Positions 1 to 6,886 of a DNA stretch of 13,695 bases are shown here, in pieces. The position numbers and the translations under genes were made by a program. This stretch comes from Actinomycetota bacterium (lineage in GTDB: Bacteria; Actinomycetota; Humimicrobiia; Humimicrobiales; Humimicrobiaceae). How positions within the stretch are numbered: the stretch's first letter is position 1; every line of letters starts with the position of its first letter. The stretch covers positions 1-13,695 of the forward strand of contig JAMCVO010000003.1 in assembly GCA_023475715.1 (NCBI GenBank), in the 5' to 3' direction. The notes under the pieces are model-generated. The model worked only from the letters and a program-made list of their open reading frames with translations, was not told the DNA's origin and did not search any database.

Positions 1-1415
1 AAGAAGAGCTGAATATCGGTGCAGTTTATGATAAGTTCGGAGAACTTTTTTTATTGGAATATTTTAACCTGATTAAGGAGTCCAAAGATAAAGCTAATGG
101 TGAAGACAGAAAAAAATATTCATATTTGCTAAAGTTTTGCGGAGAGACTTTGATAGAGAAGCCGGTGAAGGAACTCATTGACCAGATGGGTGAAGATGAA
201 GCCAAAGCAAAAGTGGAAGTAGAAGGCAAAGACGTTTCCTACAGGTATTCAGAGGTATTATTGTCCAATGAGCCCGATAAGGCAAAGAGAGACTCCATAG
301 ATGAAAAAAGGAATAAGCTGGTAGAAAAACAGCTCAATCCGAAACTTTACACATACTGGGAGACCCTTCATGCCCAAGCCTGCAAGCTGGGATTTGAAAG
401 CTACAGGGATATGTTCTCTTATCTGAAAGGTGTGGACCTGTCCCTGTTAAAATCAGATATGGAAAAGCTTCTTGATGCTACCCAGGATATATATGTTGAA
501 CATTTTGGAAAACTCCTTTTATCGGAAACAGGTATCGAGCTTGAGAGCTCTAAAAAAAGCGATTTTGCTTATCTTAATAGAGCTGCCAGATATGATATTT
601 TTTTCAAGAAAGAAAGACTGGTTGAACTTTTTAAGCAAACACTTGCTTCGATGGGTATAGACCTGGACAGGCAAAAAAATATTATTCTTGATATTGAGGA
701 GAGGAAGAATAAATCGCCCAGAGCTTTCTGCTGTACGGTAAACATTCCTGATGAGATCTATCTTGTTGTAATGCCTAAAGGCGGTCAGGATGATTTTGAA
801 GCCATGTTTCACGAGGGCGGACATGCAGAGCATTTCAGCAATACCAGAGCTTCTCTTGATTTTGAATATAAATTTCTTGGAGACAGTGCTGTTACGGAAG
901 GCTATGCATTTGCGATGGAAAATCTTATGCAAAACAAAGAATGGCTTGTCTATTTTCTTAAAATGAGCCCGGAAGATGCACGGGAGTTTGTTTATTTTTC
1001 GAATATTGTGAAGTTATGGTTTTGCAGGCGATACGGCGGGAAACTTAAATATGAGCTCATCCTTCATGGAAGTGATCCAATTTCAGGAAAAGATGCAATA
1101 TACAAACAGATTTTAACTGCTGTAAACTTAATGCAGTATTCAAAGGCTGATTATTTGAAAGATGTAGATGACGGCTTTTACTGCGCGGATTACATCAGAG
1201 CCTGGATATTTGAAGCTCAGCTAAAAGAATACATGCACCAGAAGTTTGGCTATGGGTGGTTCAGGCAAAAAAAGGCCGGAGATTTTTTAAAAGAGCTGTG
1301 GAGTTATGGGCAGAAGTATGATCCTGTTGAGATTTTACAGCAGCTTGGCTATAAGGATCTGGATATAAATTATTTGATATATTCTTTGGCGGAAGGAATA
1401 AATCAAAACAAATAA
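1..1415 (+). CDS. M3-like zinc metallopeptidase (oligopeptidase family), 5' end outside window
   Basis: The reading frame is open to the first base of the window, so the gene begins upstream; the TTG at 54 is an internal codon, not a credible start. About 470 residues are visible. The zinc-binding motif HEGGH is at 810-824 within FHEGGHAEH, and a candidate third ligand, Glu of TEGYAF, is at 897-899, 25 residues after the second His. That spacing fits the gluzincins (HExxH plus a downstream Glu) and the surrounding helical sequence resembles the M3/M32-type peptidases, which cleave short peptides in the cytosol. The M3 consensus is HEFGH, so GG is a variant. There is no signal peptide in the visible part. 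The stop is 30 nt before the apt start, so the genes are probably co-transcribed. The peptidase class is well supported, but the exact family (M3A, M3B or a relative) and the substrate are not. Confidence 0.75.
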   Translation, partial: EELNIGAVYDKFGELFLLEYFNLIKESKDKANGEDRKKYSYLLKFCGETLIEKPVKELIDQMGEDEAKAKVEVEGKDVSYRYSEVLLSNEPDKAKRDSIDEKRNKLVEKQLNPKLYTYWETLHAQACKLGFESYRDMFSYLKGVDLSLLKSDMEKLLDATQDIYVEHFGKLLLSETGIELESSKKSDFAYLNRAARYDIFFKKERLVELFKQTLASMGIDLDRQKNIILDIEERKNKSPRAFCCTVNIPDEIYLVVMPKGGQDDFEAMFHEGGHAEHFSNTRASLDFEYKFLGDSAVTEGYAFAMENLMQNKEWLVYFLKMSPEDAREFVYFSNIVKLWFCRRYGGKLKYELILHGSDPISGKDAIYKQILTAVNLMQYSKADYLKDVDDGFYCADYIRAWIFEAQLKEYMHQKFGYGWFRQKKAGDFLKELWSYGQKYDPVEILQQLGYKDLDINYLIYSLAEGINQNK

Positions 1416-1432
1416 CAATTGAAAAGAATTAT

Positions 1433-1440
1433 AGAAAGGA
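1433..1440 (+). promoter_or_regulatory. Ribosome binding site fixing the apt start
   Basis: AGAAAGGA lies 5 nt before the ATG at 1446. An in-frame TTG at 1419 lies upstream of this site and has no comparable Shine-Dalgarno sequence, so the ATG is preferred. Confidence 0.7.
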
Positions 1441-1445
1441 AAGCA

Positions 1446-1967
1446 ATGGATCTTAAATCTAAAATCAGAAATATTCCTGATTTTCCCAAGAAAGGAATTG
1501 TATTCAGAGATATAACACCTCTTCTAAGAGATAGCCAAGCTTTCAAATATTCTATTGATGAGATGGCCAGGCAATATGAGGATAAAAAGATTGATGCAAT
1601 TTTAGGAGCTGAAGCAAGAGGTTTTATCTTTGGCTCTGTTATGGCTTATAAGATTGGCGCTGGTTTCATCCCAGTAAGAAAACCTGGCAAGCTTCCTTAC
1701 GAAACATGCAAGGCTTCCTACGATCTCGAATATGGGAGCAATACTATCGAAATGCATGTTGATGCAATTAATAAAGGAGATAAAATATTAATAGTTGACG
1801 ACCTTATAGCAACCGGAGGGACGGCAAAAGCCAAAGCAGAACTGGTTGAAAGCAGGGGCGGAGAAGTGGTTGGTTTATGTTTTCTGATTGAACTTGAATT
1901 TTTGAATCCAAGAAAAATATTATCAGACTATGATGTGTTTTCAATGATAAAATATGATTCTGAGTAA
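1446..1967 (+). CDS. apt: Adenine phosphoribosyltransferase
   Basis: The protein has 173 residues, the usual size for APRT. It salvages adenine by transferring it to PRPP, giving AMP and pyrophosphate, in the cytosol. Visible family motifs run in the expected order: the N-terminal IPDFPKKGIVFRDITPLL segment, EARGFIFG, the PVRKPGKLP loop, YGSNTIEMH, and the PRPP-binding loop VDDLIATGGTA. The ATG at 1446 with AGAAAGGA 5 nt upstream gives the canonical N-terminus beginning MDLKSKI. It sits 30 nt after the peptidase gene and 13 nt before the DUF1844 gene, so it is probably the middle of a short operon. All catalytic motifs look intact. Confidence 0.96.
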   Translation: MDLKSKIRNIPDFPKKGIVFRDITPLLRDSQAFKYSIDEMARQYEDKKIDAILGAEARGFIFGSVMAYKIGAGFIPVRKPGKLPYETCKASYDLEYGSNTIEMHVDAINKGDKILIVDDLIATGGTAKAKAELVESRGGEVVGLCFLIELEFLNPRKILSDYDVFSMIKYDSE

Positions 1968-1971
1968 GGAG
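1966..1971 (+). promoter_or_regulatory. Ribosome binding site for a TTG start
   Basis: AAGGAG overlaps the apt stop codon and lies 9 nt before TTG 1981. It supports TTG as the initiation codon, because no ATG occurs before the conserved region of the next gene. Confidence 0.6.
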
Positions 1972-1980
1972 TGATCTAAT

Positions 1981-2412
1981 TTGGCAGACAAAGGAAAAAA
2001 TAAAAAAACAAAGGGTGGCAATGGTGAGGATAAGGAATTAAAAGACCGGCTTGGCGAAATGGAAGGAAGACCGGGCGATACCGGAAAAGCGGAAAAACCT
2101 CAGGAGGAAGATGTAAAAAGAAAAGAAGAAGAGGAAATGATTAAAAAGCTCCAGGAAGAAATAGATAAATTGACTACCAAGGATATTATTGTTCAAATGA
2201 TGATGTCGCTTTCAAGCCTTGCCTATAAAAAAATGGGTATTCCGGTAGGAGTAAATGACAGGTACAAGGATAAGATGCAGGCGAAACTGGCTGTTGATTC
2301 TTTTGAAGCGCTGCTTAAAACAATTTCTTATGAAGTTAGTGCGGAAGAGAATGAAAATTTAAAATCATCTTTATCAAATCTGCAGATTAATTTTGTGAAA
2401 ACTTTCATTTAA
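1981..2412 (+). CDS. DUF1844-type protein with charged N-terminal tail
   Basis: The product has 143 residues and starts at TTG. Residues 1-60 are very rich in Lys, Glu and Gly (low complexity, probably disordered), followed by a short possible coiled coil around residues 50-65 (EEEMIKKLQEEIDKL). Residues 66-143 resemble DUF1844: a helix with QMMMSLSSLAYKKMG, a segment carrying AKLAVDSFEALLKTI, and a terminal helix after a SAEENENLKSSLSNLQ stretch. The molecular function of DUF1844 is unknown. There is no signal peptide or membrane segment, so it should be cytosolic. It lies 13 nt after apt and 21 nt before the RCKP mini-protein, both on the same strand. The family call rests on pattern recognition only. 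Confidence 0.7.
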   Translation: MADKGKNKKTKGGNGEDKELKDRLGEMEGRPGDTGKAEKPQEEDVKRKEEEEMIKKLQEEIDKLTTKDIIVQMMMSLSSLAYKKMGIPVGVNDRYKDKMQAKLAVDSFEALLKTISYEVSAEENENLKSSLSNLQINFVKTFI

Positions 2413-2422
2413 AATTTTTAAG

Positions 2423-2428
2423 GGAGGT
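2423..2428 (+). promoter_or_regulatory. Strong ribosome binding site of the RCKP mini-gene
   Basis: GGAGGT lies 5 nt before ATG 2434. It is among the strongest Shine-Dalgarno sites in the window and is good evidence that the 33-codon frame is translated. Confidence 0.75.
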
Positions 2429-2433
2429 AACTC

Positions 2434-2535
2434 ATGGCAATTTGGAAATGCAGCAGCTGCGGTTATGAAAAGGAAAGCAGATGCAAACCCAAAAAGTGTG
2501 ACTGCGGAGCTAAAGACAGTTTTGGGAAAAGATAA
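2434..2535 (+). CDS. RCKP-type rubredoxin-like mini-protein (33 aa)
   Basis: An ATG preceded by GGAGGT opens a 33-residue frame ending with TAA at 2533-2535. The protein begins MAIWKCSSCGYEKESRCKP and has cysteines at residues 6, 9, 17, 22 and 24, i.e. a CxxCGY knuckle followed by an RCKP segment and a KCDC pair. The CxxCGY turn is typical of rubredoxin and rubrerythrin metal sites, and the RCKP signature marks a known family of tiny rubredoxin-like proteins. It probably binds Fe or Zn and may act as a small electron carrier or a zinc ribbon; which of these cannot be told from sequence. It is the last gene of the plus-strand run, 21 nt after the DUF1844 gene and convergent with mobA, whose stop codon is 24 nt away. 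Its length alone would exclude it from most gene calls. Confidence 0.8.
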   Translation: MAIWKCSSCGYEKESRCKPKKCDCGAKDSFGKR

Positions 2536-2559
2536 ATAGGGAAAAAATTAAATATTATT

Positions 2560-3315
2560 TTATCTATAGAAGAATTCTTTCCATTTTGAAGCAAAGCTAT
2601 CTTCTGAATTATCGATTGCCCATAAATTCTTAAATTTTTCTAAATCTTTGACGGTATTTATATTAAAGAAATTTAAATCATCTATCTTTAGCATTTCCAG
2701 CTCTTTTTGAGTGATTATTTTGGTATCAAGCTCTGAAAAAATATCAATAATTTTATATTTTTCTGCCTTAAGATTTTTCTTAATTATTGCAATACAGTTT
2801 TTCGAATAAATACTGCAAAGCGCTTCAAAACCTTTCAGTGTGTTTATGGAAATAATATCTTTGCATTTGTCCTGACTGCATTTCTGGCTGTCTTTAATTT
2901 TTATAATATTACTGAGGAGATTATATGAAATGAAAGGCATGTCAGAGCCAACCACAAAAGAGTAAAAGTTCTTGGAATTCTTCAATCCCGTATAGATTCC
3001 AAGCAGGGGACAAGGTTTTGTTAATGTCAGCCCTGATTTAATTTTAATGTCATCAATTAAAAGGGAAACGGCCGGGAGTTTTATTTTCTCTATAAAATTA
3101 TTAAAATATGCATGGTATTTTTCTAAAAGCTTAAATTCTTTTGATAAGATGCCAAGATTTCCTTCAGAGGAGATAATGAGGATTTCATCACAGAATAATG
3201 CCAGTTTAAAAATCTGGTTTATAAAGAGCGGGACTGGCCCAATTTTTATCTCTATTTTATTGAAACCCAGTCTGCTGCTTTTACCACCAGCGAGAACTAT
3301 GCCTGTTAAATTCAT
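2560..3315 (-). CDS. mobA: Molybdenum cofactor guanylyltransferase
   Basis: MobA transfers GMP from GTP to molybdopterin, making the guanine dinucleotide form (MGD) used by formate dehydrogenases. The N-terminal nucleotide-binding loop is LAGGKSSRLGFNK (residues 8-20), the PCPLLGI segment is at 101-107, the metal-binding VGSDMP is at 122-127, and the C-terminal FFNINTVKDLEKF fits the MobA ending. At 251 residues it is longer than typical MobA (about 190-210); the extra length lies mainly in loops around residues 60-95 and in a Cys-containing stretch at 143-155. The start is ATG, 11 nt after the fdhD stop, with only a poor Shine-Dalgarno sequence, so translational coupling to fdhD is likely. 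It is the last gene of the formate dehydrogenase operon, which fits its role in making the cofactor for the upstream catalytic subunit. Confidence 0.88.
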   Translation of the reverse strand: MNLTGIVLAGGKSSRLGFNKIEIKIGPVPLFINQIFKLALFCDEILIISSEGNLGILSKEFKLLEKYHAYFNNFIEKIKLPAVSLLIDDIKIKSGLTLTKPCPLLGIYTGLKNSKNFYSFVVGSDMPFISYNLLSNIIKIKDSQKCSQDKCKDIISINTLKGFEALCSIYSKNCIAIIKKNLKAEKYKIIDIFSELDTKIITQKELEMLKIDDLNFFNINTVKDLEKFKNLWAIDNSEDSFASKWKEFFYR

Positions 3316-3326
3316 CTTAACTTATT

Positions 3327-4148
3327 TTAGTTTTCGGGTTTGATAATTCTTAAAGGATGGGAATAGATATTGAATCTTTCCCCCCGTGCATATCCAATTG
3401 AGGTCAGGTTAATTTTTTTTGCAAGCGATACTGCGCTATGGGTAATGGAAGAATTAGTTACAATCACTGGAATTGACATCTTATAAATTTTGTAAATTGC
3501 ATCAACTGTCAGCCTGCCGGTTGTAAAAATAACCTTATCAGAAGATTGCAACCCGAATATTTGCATGTACCCTGCTATTTTATCAATGCAGTTATGCCTT
3601 CCAAGGTCCTCCATGATCACAAGGCAATTCCCCTTTATATCAAATAAGGCAGCACAGTGAAGACCGCCAAATTCTTTTTTATGCCTTTGCAGCTTTATTG
3701 TTTCCTGATTTAATTTTAATATGACTTCAGCAGTAATTCTGGTGCTGTTTTTTATTTTTGGCAGCTTATTATTAAGAAGCAAACCTTCTGTATTGCCGCA
3801 CACTGAAGAAACAAATTTTACAAATTCAGGATTTTTTATTTCAGGTGCTTCACCCTGACATGAAGTTTCGATTTTTATCGACATTGCGGGAATCATATTT
3901 TTTATACTAAGCTGATCCCTGCATTTTCTTATTAAATTGATTTCGCTATATTTTTTTATATATCCATTGTTTACAAGAAAACCAATTGCAAGCTCATAGA
4001 TATTTTCCGGCGAGCATGATAAGGTCGAGAGAGGAATATTATTTAAAAATACTGTTAATAATATTTCAGTGGGTATCAAGTCTTTTAAGACTTCTTTTCC
4101 GGAAGCGGATTTGATTTTTTCTATTTCAACTTTTTTACCTAATTTCAA
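3327..4148 (-). CDS. fdhD: Formate dehydrogenase sulfurtransferase FdhD
   Basis: FdhD receives sulfur from a cysteine desulfurase and passes it to the bis-PGD cofactor, giving the sulfido ligand formate dehydrogenase needs. The 273-residue protein shows family landmarks: ELAIGFLVNNGYI near residues 52-64, the sulfur-transfer loop around Cys117, GGLHCAAL at 161-168, EDLGRHNCIDK at 180-190, TTGRLTVDAIYK at 209-220 and a C-terminal IGYARGERFNIYSHP. The loop reads SSVCGNTEG, with only one cysteine where E. coli FdhD has CxxC (Cys121 and Cys124). The start is inferred as TTG at 4148, 16 nt after the fdhA stop, with no clear Shine-Dalgarno site, so it probably depends on coupling. It sits between the catalytic subunit and mobA in the same operon. 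Confidence 0.93.
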   Translation of the reverse strand: MKLGKKVEIEKIKSASGKEVLKDLIPTEILLTVFLNNIPLSTLSCSPENIYELAIGFLVNNGYIKKYSEINLIRKCRDQLSIKNMIPAMSIKIETSCQGEAPEIKNPEFVKFVSSVCGNTEGLLLNNKLPKIKNSTRITAEVILKLNQETIKLQRHKKEFGGLHCAALFDIKGNCLVIMEDLGRHNCIDKIAGYMQIFGLQSSDKVIFTTGRLTVDAIYKIYKMSIPVIVTNSSITHSAVSLAKKINLTSIGYARGERFNIYSHPLRIIKPEN

Positions 4149-4164
4149 ATTAAAAATATAGATT

Positions 4165-6870
4165 TTAGACTTTTATAATTTTTGCTGCGCATGCCTTGAA
4201 TTCCGGAATCTTTGCCCTTGCATCTAATTTTGGATTTGTAAGCATGTTTGCAGGGGAATCAGCATAATGAAATGGCACAAATATGACACCTTTTTTTATT
4301 TTTGAAGATACCGAGGCTTTTGCTGTAATACTGCCTCTTCTTGAGTCAATTTTTACTTTATCGCCGTCTTTGATTTTAAATAATTGCGCATCCTTGTCAT
4401 TAATTTGAACAAAGTTCAAGGGAGCAATTTTATTTAAGCCTTTGCTCTTGCCTGTCATCGTCCTGGTATGATATTGATAAAGTATCCTGCCGGTTGTAAG
4501 AATTAAGGGATAGGTGTCATCAGGGATCTCTGCCGGAGGCTGATACTGCACAGGAATAAATCTGCCCTTTCCCCGGGTGAAATTCCTGGTATGTAAAATG
4601 CTTATTCCAGGATCATCAATATCTCTGCATGGCCACTGCAGGGCTTCTTTTTCCAGCCTTTTATAGTTTATTCCTCCATATATAGGAGTAAGATTTGCGA
4701 TTTCGTCCATTATTTCAGAAGGGCTGTTGTAGGACATACCGTACCCCATAGCATTGGAAAGCATGCATATGATCTTCCAGTCTTCAAGTGCCAGCCCCGG
4801 AGGTTCAACAGCTTTGCGCACCCTTTGCACACGTCTTTCCGTATTGGTAAATGTGCCTTCTTTTTCTGCAAAACATGCTCCAGGTAAAATTATATCTGCA
4901 AATTCTGCAGTTTCGGTTAAAAATATATCCTGTACAACAAGAAATTCAAGTTTTTTTAATGCCTGAGCAACATGAAGTAAATCAGGATCACTTAACATCA
5001 GGTTTTCACCCATTATATATAAGGCTTTTATTTTTCCTGAATTTGCCTCCTGCAATATTTCGGTAAGGGTAAGGCCCCTTCTTGCCGGTAAAGTCTTGCC
5101 CCATTTTTCTTCAAACTTCGATCTCATGCTGTCATTTTCAATATCCCGGTAACCGCTCAGCATATCAGGGAGCGCACCCATGTCACATGAGCCCTGGACA
5201 TTATTCTGGCCCCTTAAAGGATTGACACCGGCGCCCTTCCGGCCAATATTTCCGGTAAGCATTGCCAGATCTGCAACAGCCATTACATTATCAGTTCCGC
5301 AAGTATGCTGGGTTATACCCATTGCATAAAATATAAGTGCATTATCTGCCTGCCCATAAAGCTTCGCTGCCCTTATAAGGTCTTCTTTGTCTACACCGGA
5401 TATTTCGGCAACTTTTTCCGGAGTATAATCGGCAAATGTATTTTTAAGATCCTCAAAACCTTCAGTTCTGGACTGGATGAAATCCTTATCATGAAGACCT
5501 TCGTTGAAAATGATATTCATAAAACCAAGAAGCACGGCAATATCAGTACCTGGCTTCTGTTTGAGGTGGATGGTGCTATATTTGGTAATAGGAATTTCCC
5601 TGGGGTCTATGATGATCAATTTTAAGCCGTTTTCCTGTGCACATCTTATCAGCTCATATCCTATTACAGGGTGTGCTTCAGTGGTGTTTGAACCAATTAT
5701 TATAGCAGCATCAGCATATTTTATATCGTCAACTGAATTTGTCATAGCACCGCTTCCAAATGTTGGAATCAATCCGGTAACCGTCGAAGCATGACAAAGC
5801 CGCGCACAATGGTCAATATTGTTTGTCTCAATGACTGCACGGGCAAATTTTGACATCAGGAAGTTTTCTTCATTTGTACATTTTGCAGAGCTCAGAACAG
5901 CTATTGAATCCGGTCCGTATTTTTTCTTAATAGATAAAAGTTTGTCTGCAACTGTCTTTACTGCAGAATTCCAACTGATCTTTTTAAAATTACCTGTTTT
6001 AGTTTTAGCCATAGGATTCGTAAGCCTTTTGCTGCTACTCACAAAATCCAACCCGAATCTACCTTTCACGCAAAGATTCCCCTGGTTTACATTTTTTCCT
6101 ATAGGCGATGATACATTAACTATCCTGTTATTCTTAATATGCAGCCACAAAGTACATCCGACTCCGCAATAAGGGCAGACAGTTTCGGTTTTGGTCGTCC
6201 CCCAAATCCTTGCTTTATGCATGTATGGCTTTGATAAAAGTGCGCCGACAGGGCAGGTTGAAATACAGTTTCCACAGAAAACACAATCAGTAAGCAATAA
6301 AGACTGCTCAAATGCCGGAATTACTTCACATTCAAACCCTCTTCCTGCATATCCAATGGCATTTGCACCGACAACATTGTCGCACATACGGATACATCTT
6401 CCGCACAATATACACTTTTCATTATCTCTATATACAAAAGGATTATCCTGTAAAACTTTTTTTTCATGGACTCTGCCGCTGTAAGTTATTTCTTTTACTT
6501 CATACATATATGCAAGATCCTGGAGTACACAATCCCCGCAGGACTCACATGTCATGCAATCCATTGGATGATCTGAGATAATCAACTCAAGATTCAGTCT
6601 TATAAGTTCATTGATGTGGGCATTGTCTGTTATTATTTTCATTCCTTCCTGCACTTTTGTTATACAGGAAGCTACTGCTTCAGCAAAACCCGCTACTTCC
6701 ACCATACAGATTCTGCATGCGCCCTGGGGCTTCAATCTGGAATCATAACAGAGATGAGGGATATAGATATCATTTTCCAGGCATGCTTCAAGTATGCTTT
6801 TATCAGGCAATGTATAGATTGCTTTATTATTTACATATATCTTAATCTTATCTGAATGTGTGGTGTTCAT
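4165..6870 (-). CDS. fdhA: Formate dehydrogenase catalytic (alpha) subunit, FdsA-like, Cys type
   Basis: This cytosolic subunit oxidises formate to CO2 (or the reverse) at a Mo or W bis-PGD centre. The 901 residues read in order: a plant-type [2Fe-2S] domain (Cys41, 52, 55, 69); a NuoG-like His-Cys [4Fe-4S] motif (His101, Cys105, 108, 114); a double [4Fe-4S] ferredoxin domain (Cys153, 156, 159, 163 and Cys196, 199, 202, 206); the molybdopterin-proximal [4Fe-4S] site (Cys232, 235, 239, 267 with Lys269); then the molybdopterin oxidoreductase and dinucleotide-binding domains to the C-terminus. The active-site pair is Cys359-His360 in ARLCHAST; the codon at 5794-5796 reads TGT, so no selenocysteine is needed. 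The NuoG-like front end plus adjacent NuoE and NuoF homologues point to an FdsGBA-type NAD(P)-linked enzyme. The start is ATG, 16 nt after the nuoF-like stop. Confidence 0.95.
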   Translation of the reverse strand: MNTTHSDKIKIYVNNKAIYTLPDKSILEACLENDIYIPHLCYDSRLKPQGACRICMVEVAGFAEAVASCITKVQEGMKIITDNAHINELIRLNLELIISDHPMDCMTCESCGDCVLQDLAYMYEVKEITYSGRVHEKKVLQDNPFVYRDNEKCILCGRCIRMCDNVVGANAIGYAGRGFECEVIPAFEQSLLLTDCVFCGNCISTCPVGALLSKPYMHKARIWGTTKTETVCPYCGVGCTLWLHIKNNRIVNVSSPIGKNVNQGNLCVKGRFGLDFVSSSKRLTNPMAKTKTGNFKKISWNSAVKTVADKLLSIKKKYGPDSIAVLSSAKCTNEENFLMSKFARAVIETNNIDHCARLCHASTVTGLIPTFGSGAMTNSVDDIKYADAAIIIGSNTTEAHPVIGYELIRCAQENGLKLIIIDPREIPITKYSTIHLKQKPGTDIAVLLGFMNIIFNEGLHDKDFIQSRTEGFEDLKNTFADYTPEKVAEISGVDKEDLIRAAKLYGQADNALIFYAMGITQHTCGTDNVMAVADLAMLTGNIGRKGAGVNPLRGQNNVQGSCDMGALPDMLSGYRDIENDSMRSKFEEKWGKTLPARRGLTLTEILQEANSGKIKALYIMGENLMLSDPDLLHVAQALKKLEFLVVQDIFLTETAEFADIILPGACFAEKEGTFTNTERRVQRVRKAVEPPGLALEDWKIICMLSNAMGYGMSYNSPSEIMDEIANLTPIYGGINYKRLEKEALQWPCRDIDDPGISILHTRNFTRGKGRFIPVQYQPPAEIPDDTYPLILTTGRILYQYHTRTMTGKSKGLNKIAPLNFVQINDKDAQLFKIKDGDKVKIDSRRGSITAKASVSSKIKKGVIFVPFHYADSPANMLTNPKLDARAKIPEFKACAAKIIKV

Positions 6871-6886
6871 ATATTTATGCTTTCAT

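Noticed and set aside
2536..2559. Bidirectional terminator between the RCKP mini-gene and mobA
   Set aside because: The gap is AT-rich with A- and T-runs but no stable stem can be formed.
5791..5799. Possible selenocysteine at the formate dehydrogenase active site
   Set aside because: The codon at the Sec position is TGT (Cys359), not TGA, so no recoding element is needed.
4165..6870. Catalytic subunit as an [FeFe]-hydrogenase HydA or complex I NuoG
   Set aside because: The N-terminal FeS layout is shared, but the C-terminal two thirds is a molybdopterin oxidoreductase with CPYCGVGC and the ARLCHAST active site, and H-cluster motifs are absent; fdhD and mobA follow.
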